A DNA stretch of 64,000 nt from Chryseobacterium taichungense. GTDB taxonomy: Bacteria > Bacteroidota > Bacteroidia > Flavobacteriales > Weeksellaceae. A program made the position numbers and the translations under genes. Below, piece after piece: positions 34,369-43,707 of this stretch. Location: NCBI RefSeq assembly GCF_900109935.1, contig NZ_FOBV01000003.1, positions 1-64,000 on the forward strand. Reading direction: 5' to 3'. Below the pieces are notes generated by a model. That model saw only the letters and a list, made by a program, of their open reading frames with translations. It did no database searches and was not told where the DNA came from. Within the stretch, counting starts at the first letter, position 1. Each line of letters opens with the position of its first letter.

Positions 34369-35811
34369 ATGAATACACAATCCAACAGCTTTCAGGCACT
34401 GGAAAAAAATGATGAGAATTTCAGAAACTCAGTTGGCACGATGGATGAAACCGGAAAGAGAAAATGGGTATATCCGAGAAAGCCTAAAGGGAAATTTACC
34501 AATTATAGAAACTACACAAGCTTTTTTCTGCTTGCCCTTTTCTTTGTTTTGCCATTCGTGAAAATCAATCACAATCCTTTTTTGTTGTTGAATGTGATTG
34601 ACCGGAAATTTTTCATCTTCGGGCAGCCATTTTATCTCCAGGACTTTTTTATTCTTGCTTTAGGGGCTGTGACTTCAGTCATTTTTGTCATGTTATTTAC
34701 AGTAGTTTTCGGAAGGATTTTCTGTGGCTGGCTTTGTCCGCAAACCATCTTCATGGAAAGTGTTTTCAGAAAAATAGAATATCTCATTGAAGGCGACCGG
34801 AACAAACAGATAAAACTCGACCGTCAGGAATGGAATTCCGAAAAAATTAGGAAAAGGTTGTTAAAATGGTCTGTTTTCGTATTAATTTCTGTTGTTATTA
34901 CCAACTTTATGTTTATGTATATCGTTGGTTATGAAGAGGTTTTCAGGATCATTTCTCAGGGACCCGCAGAAAATCCTTTCAAATTTATTGCAATGGTTGC
35001 TTTTACCTTAATTTTTTATTTTGTTTTCACATGGCTTCGTGAGCAGGTTTGTACCTTGGTTTGCCCGTACGGAAGGCTGCAGGGCGTACTAATCGACAAA
35101 AACACCATTAATGTATATTACGATTTCAAGAGAGGTGAAAATCGTTCAAAATGGAGAAATAATGAGGACCGAAAAACTGCAGGAAAGGGAGATTGCATCG
35201 ACTGTAACCAATGCGTCATTGTCTGCCCTACAGGAATCGATATCCGAAACGGACAACAACTGGAATGCGTCAATTGCACCGCATGTATCGATGCCTGTGA
35301 TCAAGTAATGGAGAAAGTAGGTCTTCCGAAAGGACTTATCCGGTATGCCACAGAGGCTGAAATCGAAAATCAGGAAAAATTCACATTTACTTCCAGAATG
35401 AAAGCAACAGCTATTTTCTTGTTTTTACTGATCGGATTTTTAGGTTTTCTGATGTATGACAGAGGTTCAATGGAAGCCAAATTTATCAAACCGGCAGGAT
35501 CAACATTTTTCGTTAAAAACGGAAAAATAACGAATACTTTTATCTATACCCTTTTAAATAAATCTAATGAAAACAAAACATTAACCATAAAAGTTTTAAA
35601 TCCTGAAAATGCAGAGATACAGTACTTTGGTAATGAAAAGATTATATTAAAAGGAGATCAGATCTTAAAAGGAAATATCAATATTTCATTCCCTGAAAAA
35701 GAGATAAAATTTTCGAAGCAGAATATGACGATCGGAGTTTTTGATGAAAAAGGAAATCTTGTTGATTCTTTCGATACTATTTTTGAAGGGCCTTTCCAGC
35801 TGGTATTGTAA
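34369..35811 (+). CDS. ccoG: CcoG (FixG) cytochrome c oxidase accessory protein
   Basis: A 480-residue membrane protein needed for copper delivery to cbb3-type cytochrome oxidase. Start at the ATG at 34369 (MNTQSNSFQALEKND); the extension from 34315 is not family-like. Seen: a membrane helix early (FFLLALFFVLPFVKIN), VVFGRIFCGWLCPQTIFM and VCTLVCPYGRLQG with Cys pairs, two 4Fe-4S motifs (CIDCNQCVIVCPTG and CVNCTACIDACDQV), and an Ig-like C-terminal domain. The usual ccoNOQP genes are not in this window, so it stands alone. It ends four bases from the stop of a convergent AraC regulator. A weak T-rich leader precedes it. Confidence 0.92.
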   Translation: MNTQSNSFQALEKNDENFRNSVGTMDETGKRKWVYPRKPKGKFTNYRNYTSFFLLALFFVLPFVKINHNPFLLLNVIDRKFFIFGQPFYLQDFFILALGAVTSVIFVMLFTVVFGRIFCGWLCPQTIFMESVFRKIEYLIEGDRNKQIKLDRQEWNSEKIRKRLLKWSVFVLISVVITNFMFMYIVGYEEVFRIISQGPAENPFKFIAMVAFTLIFYFVFTWLREQVCTLVCPYGRLQGVLIDKNTINVYYDFKRGENRSKWRNNEDRKTAGKGDCIDCNQCVIVCPTGIDIRNGQQLECVNCTACIDACDQVMEKVGLPKGLIRYATEAEIENQEKFTFTSRMKATAIFLFLLIGFLGFLMYDRGSMEAKFIKPAGSTFFVKNGKITNTFIYTLLNKSNENKTLTIKVLNPENAEIQYFGNEKIILKGDQILKGNINISFPEKEIKFSKQNMTIGVFDEKGNLVDSFDTIFEGPFQLVL

Positions 35812-35815
35812 TTCT

Positions 35816-36697
35816 TTATGACTTATATATTTTAATAAACTGCGTCGGAGTCATTCCGGAAGATTTTCTAAAAACCCTTACAAAATAAGAATATTCTTCA
35901 TATCCAAGACGGAAAGCGATTTCTACAAGACTTTCATCAAGGTAGATCAGCATTCTTTTGGCTTCCAGGATTACTCTCTCGGTAATAAGATCTGTCGCCG
36001 TTTTCTGAACAACAGTTTGAATAATCCTGTTTAAATGCTTTGGGGAAATATTCATAGCGGATGCGTAAAATGCAACAGATTTTTCTGTGGTAAAATTTTC
36101 CTCCAGCAAATCTTCAAAATCCTGATAATGCTTAAAATAAGAAAGTCCTGCAGAAGAGGAAAGATGGTCAAAATCTTTTGAAAACAACCTTGTAGAATGA
36201 ATAAAAATCTGTGATAACAATGATAATATCAACCCATTTTTCATCAGGTTTTGCGAATGATATTCATTTTCGAGATGATGAATAATCGAAATAAACTCTT
36301 GTAAATGCTCATCCTCAAGCTGAACTTTTCTGGGAAAATGCACCGATCCGAAGAAAGGAAAACTTCTGAGCTTCTGATTCACATAATGCATCTCATAAAA
36401 ATCCTGAGAGCAAAAGAAGATATACCCGTCGATATCGGAAGAAAGCTCCCAGCTGTGGATCTGTCCGGGAGACATAAAAAACAAACTTCCCGGAGAAACA
36501 TCATATCTTTGGAAATCTATTTCGTGAATACCTTTTCCCTGTGTAAAAAGAATAGTAGCATAAAAATCGTGGCGGTGAGGTTTTTCCAGATGCCGGTGAC
36601 CGACGATCAGATGCTTTTTCAGAGTACTGAAATAAAAATCAGAGGTATTTCTGCCTCCCTGAAACAAATCAATATTGAGTACCGAAATAGAATTCAC
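35816..36697 (-). CDS. AraC-family transcription regulator
   Basis: A 293-residue protein. Residues 1-150 form a cupin-like sensing domain (KPHRHDFYATILFTQGKGIH, SPGSLFFMSPGQIHSW). The last 100 residues hold two helix-turn-helix motifs of the AraC/XylS type: HLNRIIQTVVQKTATDLITE and EIAFRLGYEEYSYFVRVFRK with SGMTPTQFIK. The ligand is not known; cupin-AraC proteins of Bacteroidota often sense sugars or small molecules. The start codon is GTG at 36697, since no ATG fits; TATTTTTG (36716-36723, minus) is a -7 candidate. It faces ccoG, so a regulatory link to ccoG is not implied. Confidence 0.9.
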   Translation of the reverse strand: MNSISVLNIDLFQGGRNTSDFYFSTLKKHLIVGHRHLEKPHRHDFYATILFTQGKGIHEIDFQRYDVSPGSLFFMSPGQIHSWELSSDIDGYIFFCSQDFYEMHYVNQKLRSFPFFGSVHFPRKVQLEDEHLQEFISIIHHLENEYHSQNLMKNGLILSLLSQIFIHSTRLFSKDFDHLSSSAGLSYFKHYQDFEDLLEENFTTEKSVAFYASAMNISPKHLNRIIQTVVQKTATDLITERVILEAKRMLIYLDESLVEIAFRLGYEEYSYFVRVFRKSSGMTPTQFIKIYKS

Positions 36698-36831
36698 GCT
36701 GGTTTTAATTTAGTCCAAAAATACTGAAAACAACAATAATGCTATCAGGTCTGAAAATGAATTTTTACCGTAATAACACGTAAAGATCAACTTTTAAGTC
36801 ACAGTATTGCTGAAGAAAATTAAAAAATTTT

Positions 36832-36839
36832 TATCTTTG
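36832..36839 (+). promoter_or_regulatory. -7 promoter box for the MerR gene
   Basis: TATCTTTG fits TAnnTTTG and lies 18 bases before the ATG at 36858, with a TTG at 36807 (spacing 22) as a possible -33 element. Confidence 0.4.
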
Positions 36840-36857
36840 AAAATTACGATTCCAAAA

Positions 36858-37202
36858 ATGAAGATAAATTTACCAGATAAGCTGTATTATTCCATAGGAG
36901 AAGTTGCGAAAGCATTTGATGTAAACACTTCATTAATACGCTATTGGGAACAGGAATTCCCTATCATTAAGCCTAAAAAAAACAAAAAAGGCAACCGTTA
37001 TTTCACACCGGAAGACATCAAAAACCTTCAGATTATCTATCATTTGGTAAAAGAAAAAGGCTACACGCTCGACGGAGCCAAAATTGCGCTTACGACAAAC
37101 AGCAAAATCTCAGAAACCATTACGCTGATCGACAGACTTGAATTTGTAAAAGCGGAATTATTGAAACTTAAAGATTCTCTTGTTGAAAAGGACAGCGAGT
37201 AA
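36858..37202 (+). CDS. MerR-family transcription regulator
   Basis: A 114-residue protein with only the winged-helix region: LYYSIGEVAKAFDVNTSLIR (helix-turn-helix), YWEQEFPIIKPKKNKKGNRY, then FTPEDIKNLQIIYHLVKEKG and a coiled-coil end (VKAELLKLKDS). It lacks a large ligand domain, which fits the short single-domain MerR proteins common in Bacteroidota. Start chosen at the ATG at 36858, 18 bases after a TATCTTTG box; the longer frame to 36807 begins with TTG and adds a leader-like stretch. No regulated gene is obvious; it is followed by the helix-hairpin-helix gene after 128 bases. Confidence 0.87.
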   Translation: MKINLPDKLYYSIGEVAKAFDVNTSLIRYWEQEFPIIKPKKNKKGNRYFTPEDIKNLQIIYHLVKEKGYTLDGAKIALTTNSKISETITLIDRLEFVKAELLKLKDSLVEKDSE

Positions 37203-37330
37203 GTAAAATTTTAAGATTATTCTTTACATCAATTTATTTTTTCAACCATTTATCTGAAGTTATATATTGAAATTCACCATTTGTAACTTACTCATTGCTA
37301 ATAACTGAAAGAATTATTAAGTTTACGGCA

Positions 37331-38626
37331 ATGAAAAAAAGTTATTACCAAAGGCTGGCAGGTATTGGAATGCTACTCATCATCTTATTTGCTTTTCAAA
37401 AATACAGAAGCAAGGAGAAAGAAGATTTTTCTGATGTGCATTTTATCACCAACAATTCCAAGGCATTACAATTAGCAGAATTCGATCCCAACGAGCTGGA
37501 TGAAAAACAATGGCAGAATTTAGGCTTTACCGAAAGACAGATTGCCACGATTCTTAATTATAAGAAAGTAGTTGGAGGAAAATTTTTATCCAAAGAACAA
37601 TTCAAAAAATGCTTTGCCATTTCCGGTGAAAAGTTCTCAGAACTGGAACCATATATTCTTTTACCGGAAAATAGTCTTGAAGCAAAATTCACTCATTTCA
37701 AAAATTTCGAGAAAAAATCAATTACGGTTTTGGGTAAGTTTAATCCTGATCTTTATACAGCAAATGACTGGATAAAAATGGGATTTTCTGAGCGGCAGGC
37801 GGAAGCCATCATAAAATATAAAAGCTATCTGGGAGGCAGTTTTGTAAGCAAGGAAAAATTCAAAGAATGTTTTATCATCAGTGAAGAAAACTTTGAAAAG
37901 ATCAATCCATATCTGATCTTACCTGAAAAGACATCGGCGAATTATAACAAGTATGTTAAAAACTTAAATTCCACCAAAATCCAATATCACGCTTTTGATC
38001 CGAATACATTGACCCTTGAAGAATGGAAATCTTTTGGCTTTTCCGATAAACAGGCACAAACTATTGTCAATTACCGCGATAGAAATTTAAGAGGAAGCTT
38101 TAAAAGCATAGAAGACATTCAAAAATGTTTTGTGATTTCCACTGAAAAATTTGAGGAAATGAAACCTTTTATCAGATTAAATCCGGCAACCATGGCAAAT
38201 AACGGAACCTCAAAAAGCGAAACTAAGCAACAGGAAAAAACGGATTTTTCAAAAATTGATTTAAATGCAATTACTTTTAAACAGCTTTTAGAATTTGGGT
38301 TTGATGAAAAAGCGGCCGGTTCTATGCTTGGTTTCAGGAAAAAATTAGGAGGATTCGTCAATAAAGAACAGATTTTAACTACGTATAATATTGATCCTGA
38401 ATTAACGAAAAAACTGCTTTCCATAGCACAACTAAACACTTCAAATGTTCCTAAGTATACCTTGTTGGATGCCCCGGAAGAATGGCTGAAAAATCATCCG
38501 TACTTCAAATATTCTGCAGATAAAATTATCTTTTACAGACTTACCGAAAAAGACGAAAAGAAAATCTGGAAACTATTGAAAACAAAGCCCGAATATGAAG
38601 CGAGAATGAAGCTGTACCTTAAATAA
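37331..38626 (+). CDS. Helix-hairpin-helix repeat protein (ComEA-like)
   Basis: A 431-residue protein. Start at the ATG at 37331 (MKKSYYQRLAGIGMLLIILF), followed by one membrane helix, so most of it is outside the inner membrane. It carries four helix-hairpin-helix modules of the form FDPNxLxxxxWxxxGFxxRQAxxIxNYKxxxGGxFxSKExFKxCFxIS, at residues about 55-120, 130-195, 225-285 and 315-370. HhH modules often bind DNA without sequence choice, so a role in DNA uptake or cell-envelope DNA binding has been suggested by analogy with ComEA; this is inference. The phenylalanine-rich spacing is regular. A short direct repeat near 38630-38680 follows. Confidence 0.82.
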   Translation: MKKSYYQRLAGIGMLLIILFAFQKYRSKEKEDFSDVHFITNNSKALQLAEFDPNELDEKQWQNLGFTERQIATILNYKKVVGGKFLSKEQFKKCFAISGEKFSELEPYILLPENSLEAKFTHFKNFEKKSITVLGKFNPDLYTANDWIKMGFSERQAEAIIKYKSYLGGSFVSKEKFKECFIISEENFEKINPYLILPEKTSANYNKYVKNLNSTKIQYHAFDPNTLTLEEWKSFGFSDKQAQTIVNYRDRNLRGSFKSIEDIQKCFVISTEKFEEMKPFIRLNPATMANNGTSKSETKQQEKTDFSKIDLNAITFKQLLEFGFDEKAAGSMLGFRKKLGGFVNKEQILTTYNIDPELTKKLLSIAQLNTSNVPKYTLLDAPEEWLKNHPYFKYSADKIIFYRLTEKDEKKIWKLLKTKPEYEARMKLYLK

Positions 38627-38690
38627 TAAAATGATCTATTGAAATAATAAAATAATCTATTGAAATAATGATGATAACAATTACTGTAAA

Positions 38691-39413
38691 TTAATCAAAA
38701 GTTTTGCTGGAATCTTCTACAAGTTTTTGTAAGGTAGAAAGCTCATCGTCAGTAAGGTCTCTCCATTTTCCGATCGGCAGATCCAGTTTGATATTTAAAA
38801 CCCTGATGCGTTTAAGCTTTTTTACTTCGTAGCCAAGATACTCACACATTCTGCGGATCTGCCGGTTTAATCCTTGTGTCAAAACGATCCGGAAATTCAT
38901 TTCATCAATTTTTTCTACTTCACACTTTTTGGTGACAGTATCTAAAATCGGCACTCCGTTTCGCATTTTATCGAGGAATTTTGGGGTAATAGGTTTATCA
39001 ACTCGTACAATATATTCTTTGCCGTGATTATTCCTCGACCGTAGAATTTTATTCACAATATCACCGTCACTGGTCAGTAAAATCAGTCCTTCACTTGGCT
39101 TATCCAAACGTCCTATAGGAAAAATCCTTTTCGGATGGTTAATGTAATCGATGATATTATTTTGTTCCCGTTTGGTGTCCGTTGTACAAACGATCCCGAC
39201 AGGCTTATTAAATGCGATATAAACATGATCTTCTTCCGGCTCACGGATGGGTTTACCGTCGACCTCAATCACATCTTCATCGGAAACTTTAGTTCCCATT
39301 TCGGGAATTTTTCCATTGATCTTAATTCTACCCTCCTCCAAAAGTTTGTCTGCCGCTCTTCTTGAGCAGTAGCCAACTTCTGACAGATATTTGTTGATAC
39401 GTGTTTTTTCCAT
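38691..39413 (-). CDS. rluF: 23S rRNA pseudouridine synthase (RluF/RsuA type)
   Basis: A 240-residue enzyme with an N-terminal S4 RNA-binding domain ([20 protein letters not shown]) and a catalytic domain with [18 protein letters not shown], where Asp104 is the nucleophile, plus [12 protein letters not shown] near the end. The family places pseudouridine at single sites in rRNA; the RluF branch (position 2604) fits best but RluB/RsuA cannot be excluded. Its ATG overlaps the stop of the upstream barrel gene (TAATG), so translation is coupled. It is the last gene of the ftsX-uppP-truB run. Confidence 0.87.
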   Translation of the reverse strand: MEKTRINKYLSEVGYCSRRAADKLLEEGRIKINGKIPEMGTKVSDEDVIEVDGKPIREPEEDHVYIAFNKPVGIVCTTDTKREQNNIIDYINHPKRIFPIGRLDKPSEGLILLTSDGDIVNKILRSRNNHGKEYIVRVDKPITPKFLDKMRNGVPILDTVTKKCEVEKIDEMNFRIVLTQGLNRQIRRMCEYLGYEVKKLKRIRVLNIKLDLPIGKWRDLTDDELSTLQKLVEDSSKTFD

Positions 39414-39985
39414 TAGTCTTCTCCGTAGCCTGTATAATTTTTATTGCTGAAAATGGTCACTCCATAGCTCACTCCAACGAAAAACGGATTGGAATTTCCC
39501 AGTTTATGACCTTCCAGAAAGATCCCTCCTTCCTGGCTGAGTCTTTTGGAATAGGAAACCTGTATTCCCAGTCTCCCACCCCAGAATTCAGCATCGGAAA
39601 CGACTGCATTGTTTAGCTGTTTACCATAATTTAATTCGATATAGAAAGGTCGGTCACCCGGATCAAAAATAAATTTAGGCTGTACCATTAGGTAGATCAG
39701 ATGATAATTATCCTGAATAAAACTATATCTGAATCCTGCTCCTAAGGCAAAGTTAGGAAGAAAATTATAACCGCCAATGGCTGTTATACCGTATGTGAAT
39801 TTCCTTGGAGGCTCGGAATTGATGTATTGTGTATTGTTGGGAATTTCTTTTTCTTTATTTAATTTAAATCCAAGATTCAGTGACGGATTAAAATAAAATC
39901 CCATCGTCTTGGAAGCTTTGATTTCCTGGGAAAAAACTAAAGAGAAAGAAACTAAAGTCAAGAGCAAAAGTAATTTTTTTTTCAT
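39413..39985 (-). CDS. Outer-membrane barrel-like protein
   Basis: A 190-residue protein with a signal peptide ([20 protein letters not shown]) and a series of amphipathic strands ([65 protein letters not shown]). The role is unknown. Its start overlaps the truB stop by ATGA and its stop overlaps the rluF start by one base, so it is firmly in this operon although its partners modify RNA. I infer a small outer-membrane protein of unknown role. Confidence 0.7.
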   Translation of the reverse strand: MKKKLLLLLTLVSFSLVFSQEIKASKTMGFYFNPSLNLGFKLNKEKEIPNNTQYINSEPPRKFTYGITAIGGYNFLPNFALGAGFRYSFIQDNYHLIYLMVQPKFIFDPGDRPFYIELNYGKQLNNAVVSDAEFWGGRLGIQVSYSKRLSQEGGIFLEGHKLGNSNPFFVGVSYGVTIFSNKNYTGYGED

Positions 39986-40680
39986 GGTTTATTAAATTTA
40001 AAATCGTTATCCAAAAAATCAGATGTTGCATCTTCGATTTTATATTCTCCGATTTTTGTTCTCCTCAATTGCGTAAGATATGCTCCAACTCCAAGTTCCT
40101 GGCCGACATCATGAGCGAGGCTTCTGATATAAGTTCCTTTTGAACATCCTACTGTAAAACTTACCAACGGAAGATTGATGGTAATATCATTTATATAAAA
40201 AATGGTTGTTTTCCTAGATTTCATTTCAACCTCGGCTCCTGCCCTGGCTAGATCGTAAGCTCTTTTTCCATCAATTTTTATGGCAGAAAATACCGGTGGC
40301 GTTTGATCAATTTCACCAATAAATTTTAACAAAGTATCTCTGATCTGATCTTCTGTAACATGCGAAATATCCTGATGAAGAATTTCAGGTTTTTCTGTGT
40401 CGTAAGATTCGGTTTGAACTCCAATTTTTATTTCTGTCCAGTATTCTTTCGGGGCATCCTGAATTTCAGGAATTTTTTTCGTGAATTTTCCACAGCAGAT
40501 AATCAGGAGTCCGGTTGCTCTTGGATCTAAAGTTCCGGCATGACCGATTTTGAATTTTTTAGGAAGGTCAAACTCTTTTTTGAGTTTGTATTTCATTTTA
40601 TTAACCGCCTGAAAAGATGTCCAATCCAAAGGTTTGTCCAGTAAAAATATATGTCCTGATTGTAAGTCTTCAGCAGTCAT
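39982..40680 (-). CDS. truB: tRNA pseudouridine(55) synthase
   Basis: A 232-residue enzyme that makes pseudouridine 55 in the T-loop of tRNAs. Seen: LDKPLDWTSFQAVNKMKYKL, the catalytic HAGTLDPRATGLLIICCGK with Asp52, PPVFSAIKIDGKRAYDLARA, and KGTYIRSLAHDVGQELGVG. It is short because the C-terminal PUA-like part of the larger forms is absent, as is usual in Bacteroidota. Overlaps the next gene (ATGA). It lies 41 bases downstream of uppP. Confidence 0.95.
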   Translation of the reverse strand: MTAEDLQSGHIFLLDKPLDWTSFQAVNKMKYKLKKEFDLPKKFKIGHAGTLDPRATGLLIICCGKFTKKIPEIQDAPKEYWTEIKIGVQTESYDTEKPEILHQDISHVTEDQIRDTLLKFIGEIDQTPPVFSAIKIDGKRAYDLARAGAEVEMKSRKTTIFYINDITINLPLVSFTVGCSKGTYIRSLAHDVGQELGVGAYLTQLRRTKIGEYKIEDATSDFLDNDFKFNKP

Positions 40681-40721
40681 TTTATATATAGGTAATGGGT
40701 AATAAGTAATGAGTAATTGAT

Positions 40722-41540
40722 TTATTTAAAGAAATAAAAATAAATCAGCAGAGCTACACCGACGAAAATACGGTACCAGCCCCAAGGTTTGAAACCATAT
40801 TTATTTAAAACTCCGATGAAAGCTTTAATGGCAATTAATGCAACAATAAAAGCAACTATATTTCCTACAATAAAAATAGTAATATGATCCTGTGAAGCCA
40901 TAATCATCTCATAGCCTTTTTGCGGATTTGCCGTTTCCTTGCCCCATGTTTTTACAAAAACGGAATAAACCGTAACGGCCAGCATCGTTGGAACTGCGAG
41001 AAAGAAAGAAAACTCTGCTGCAGCTTTTCTCGTTAATCCCTGGGTCATTCCACCAATAATGGATGCTGCACTTCTGCTGGTTCCCGGCATCATTGCTAAA
41101 CATTGCCAAAAACCGATCGTAACGGCCTTCTTTATCGTGATTCCTTTTTCATCGTCAATTTTCGGATTTTTAAACCAATCGTCAGCAAACAATAACACCA
41201 CACCACCCAGCACCAAAACTGAAGAAATTGCAATCTGATTGCCAAGAATAGCTTCAATTTTATCATCAAAAAGATATCCCAATACCAACGCTGGAATTAC
41301 TGCAAAAGCAAGTTTGAAATAAAACTGTAAATTTTTAAGATCAAAAAACTTCTTCCAGTATGCCACTACAACAGAAAGAATCGCCCCAAACTGAATGGAA
41401 ACCTGAAACATTTTTAAAAATTCGTCTTCCGGTAGCCCCATCAGGCTTGCTGTAAATCCCATGTGCGCGGTTGAGGAAATTGGAAGATATTCTGTTAATC
41501 CCTCAATAATAGCAATGATTATTGCTTTGATTAAATCCAT
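40722..41540 (-). CDS. uppP: Undecaprenyl-diphosphatase
   Basis: A 272-residue inner-membrane enzyme (BacA family) that dephosphorylates undecaprenyl diphosphate to recycle the lipid carrier for peptidoglycan and also confers bacitracin resistance. Seen: IIEGLTEYLPISSTAHM with the first Glu/Ser-rich motif, and MPGTSRSAASIIGGMTQGLT with the second (PGxSRS), plus about eight membrane helices. The ending GFKPWGWYRIFVGVALLIYF is family-like. A strong hairpin with a T-tract lies between DUF3098 and this gene, so it may have partly separate transcription. Confidence 0.95.
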   Translation of the reverse strand: MDLIKAIIIAIIEGLTEYLPISSTAHMGFTASLMGLPEDEFLKMFQVSIQFGAILSVVVAYWKKFFDLKNLQFYFKLAFAVIPALVLGYLFDDKIEAILGNQIAISSVLVLGGVVLLFADDWFKNPKIDDEKGITIKKAVTIGFWQCLAMMPGTSRSAASIIGGMTQGLTRKAAAEFSFFLAVPTMLAVTVYSVFVKTWGKETANPQKGYEMIMASQDHITIFIVGNIVAFIVALIAIKAFIGVLNKYGFKPWGWYRIFVGVALLIYFYFFK

Positions 41541-41557
41541 AAAAATTTTGTATTTAT

Positions 41558-41600
41558 CAAAAAAAACTTTGTCAAAGTTCAGAACCCTGACAAAGTTTTT
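41558..41600 (-). terminator. Hairpin/terminator inside the ftsX-uppP run
   Basis: On the minus strand AACTTTGTCA-gggttctgaactt-TGACAAAGTT then TTTTTT. It lies between DUF3098 and uppP, so it may end the ftsX-DUF3098 transcript or act as a partial read-through site. Confidence 0.6.
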
Positions 41601-41616
41601 ACTGCGTAAAGTATAT

Positions 41617-41916
41617 TTATTTTCTTTTCAAGATCGCGTAAACTTCGATCACAAAACCGATTACAACGAATAAAGGTGCAATTCTGATTCTACGAATGGA
41701 AAAAATATCTTCATTCCAGGAATTCGGATCAAATTTTCCGTCTACGGTGTTGGCGTCGTGTCCCATCATCAGTAGAAATCCTACTACGATAAATGCAAGA
41801 CCGATAAGCATCCACTTGAAGTTCTGCTTTCCGAAATAGAATGTATTTTCCTGCGGTGTTTCGGTAATTTCTTTTCCAAAACTGTCTGCGGAAAATTTAT
41901 TTGTTTTTTTGCTCAT
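41617..41916 (-). CDS. DUF3098 small membrane protein
   Basis: A 99-residue protein with two membrane helices (WMLIGLAFIVVGFLLMMG and IAPLFVVIGFVIEVYAILK) joined by a short loop holding DANTVDGKFDPNSWNEDIFS, which is the DUF3098 signature. It is next to ftsX with a one-base gap in Bacteroidota genomes generally, so a role near cell division is suspected but not shown. Confidence 0.88.
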   Translation of the reverse strand: MSKKTNKFSADSFGKEITETPQENTFYFGKQNFKWMLIGLAFIVVGFLLMMGHDANTVDGKFDPNSWNEDIFSIRRIRIAPLFVVIGFVIEVYAILKRK

Positions 41917-41917
41917 T

Positions 41918-42817
41918 TTAAGAATAATATAAATCGTCTACGTTTGATCTTAAGAATCTCCAGGTGGCAACCACCGTACTCAAGACCGTAATAAAAATCC
42001 CTACTCCAAATACCAGCAATACCAGCCAGAAATATTGGTTGTTGTCCTGTACAAAGGCCGAGCCTATCTGACTCGTAAAGTAATACCAGAGTCCGAACAA
42101 TGCCAAAAGTCCTATTAAAGAACCTATCGCACCTAACACGACAGCTTCGATAATGAAAGGCTTAAGAATAAATCTTCTTTTTGCCCCTACCAGCTGCATG
42201 GTTTTAATGATAAATCTTTTAGAGAATATTTTCAGACGGATCGAGTTGTTGATCAATACGACCGCCAGTATTAAAAACAGTATGGAAAACCCTAAAATCC
42301 ATTTAAGAATTCTGCTAAGATTATTGTAAACATCTACCATCAAAGTGCTGTCGTTTTTCACTTCGGCGATTCCCGGAACAGCCTTGATGACCTTTAATGC
42401 CTGATCAATTTTGGCAGGATCAACATATTCCGGCTTGAGGGCAATTTCTATAGATGAAGGAAAAATATTTTCTTCGAAAAGTGCGTCGGTATCGATTCCC
42501 ATGCTTTTTTTAGCTTCCTGAGACGCCATTTCTCTGCTAATGTAGGTTGCCTTTTTCACGGGAGCCAATGTCTGAATTTCCTTAAAAACTTCAGCCTCCA
42601 TTTTTGCAATTTTAGCAGAATCTTTAGCATTATAATTTTCAGCGAAATAAGCATTTACTACGAGCTGTTCTTTGATATAATCGGAATATTTCTGGGCATT
42701 GATTAAAATAAGTCCCATTAATCCCAACAAAAATAACACTAAGGCAATACTTATCACAACTGTAATATTGCTAGACCTAAGCCTTTTCTTATTAAATTCA
42801 TCTACAGATTTAGCCAT
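41918..42817 (-). CDS. ftsX: Cell division protein FtsX
   Basis: A 299-residue ABC-permease-like protein with four membrane helices (near residues 20-40, 170-190, 220-245 and 265-285) and a large outer loop (residues about 45-165). The FtsX family couples the FtsE ATPase to septal hydrolases. Seen: VVISIALVLFLLGLMGLILI and the conserved MQLVGAKRRFILKPFIIEA segment. ftsE is not in the window. It begins the ftsX-DUF3098 run and diverges from rsmA. Confidence 0.92.
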   Translation of the reverse strand: MAKSVDEFNKKRLRSSNITVVISIALVLFLLGLMGLILINAQKYSDYIKEQLVVNAYFAENYNAKDSAKIAKMEAEVFKEIQTLAPVKKATYISREMASQEAKKSMGIDTDALFEENIFPSSIEIALKPEYVDPAKIDQALKVIKAVPGIAEVKNDSTLMVDVYNNLSRILKWILGFSILFLILAVVLINNSIRLKIFSKRFIIKTMQLVGAKRRFILKPFIIEAVVLGAIGSLIGLLALFGLWYYFTSQIGSAFVQDNNQYFWLVLLVFGVGIFITVLSTVVATWRFLRSNVDDLYYS

Positions 42818-42909
42818 TAATATTAAAATTTTTGGCTAAAATAGAAAAAATCTTCCGAAATTTGGGAACGAAAAAGAGAAAATCACTGTTAATAAAATCA
42901 TAAAAAACA

Positions 42910-43680
42910 TTGAGTGTAAAAGCAAAAAAGCATCTTGGTCAGCACTTTCTGACGGATGAAAACATCGCAAGAAAAATCGTAGAAGGCCTGAGTTTTGAAG
43001 GCTACAAAAACGTCATGGAAGTAGGGCCTGGAATGGGTGTTCTCACCAAATATCTGCTGGAAAAAGATCAGAAAATTTACCTCGCGGAAATTGATAATGA
43101 ATCTATTGAATATCTTAAAAATAACTATTCAAAAGTAAGCGAAGAAACATTTGTCGGTGATTTTCTGAAGCAGGATTTTCAGTTCACAAACGGGGAGCAG
43201 ATTGCCATCATCGGTAATTTTCCCTACAATATTTCATCACAGATTTTGTTTCAGATCATTGATCATTATGAGCTGATTCCTGAAATGGTCGGTATGTTCC
43301 AGAAAGAAGTTGCTGAAAGAACAGCAGCCGTTCCGCGAACAAAGGACTACGGAATCCTTTCTGTTTTGATTCAGGCCTATTACGATACGTCGTATCTCTT
43401 TACGGTTCATGAAAATGTGTTCAATCCGCCACCAAAAGTAAAATCAGGCGTCATCAGAATAACACGAAATCCGAAAGAAGGGCTGGCAGGAAATGAAGTT
43501 TTGTTTAAACAGATCGTAAAAGCTGGATTTAACCAGAGAAGAAAAAAACTTTCGAATGCCCTTAAAGTCCTCAATATTCCCGAAGCTTTAAAAACCCACG
43601 AATTTATGGATAAAAGAGCTGAAGAGTTAAGTGTGGCAGATTTTATTACTTTCACGCAACTCTGGAAAAACAATCAATAA
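42910..43680 (+). CDS. rsmA: 16S rRNA adenine dimethyltransferase
   Basis: A 256-residue enzyme that dimethylates two adjacent adenines near the 3' end of 16S rRNA (KsgA). Seen: KAKKHLGQHFLTDENIARKI, the SAM motif VMEVGPGMGVLTKYLLE, and IIGNFPYNISSQILF (NFPY in place of NLPY), with MFQKEVAERTAAVPRTKDYG. Start at the TTG at 42910, which gives the usual SVKAKKHLGQ opening; no ATG fits in frame, so a rare start codon is likely. It diverges from ftsX, with about 90 bases between them. No clear terminator follows. Confidence 0.94.
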   Translation: MSVKAKKHLGQHFLTDENIARKIVEGLSFEGYKNVMEVGPGMGVLTKYLLEKDQKIYLAEIDNESIEYLKNNYSKVSEETFVGDFLKQDFQFTNGEQIAIIGNFPYNISSQILFQIIDHYELIPEMVGMFQKEVAERTAAVPRTKDYGILSVLIQAYYDTSYLFTVHENVFNPPPKVKSGVIRITRNPKEGLAGNEVLFKQIVKAGFNQRRKKLSNALKVLNIPEALKTHEFMDKRAEELSVADFITFTQLWKNNQ

Positions 43681-43707
43681 CAAAAGCCTGTTTAAATTTA
43701 TAATGTA

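Noticed and set aside
38627..38690. Short repeat ATAATAAAATnATCTATTGAA twice after the HhH gene
   Set aside because: Two copies of 21 bases only; too little to call a functional repeat.
42910..42912. Upstream ATG for rsmA
   Set aside because: None in frame; TTG gives the conserved N-terminus.
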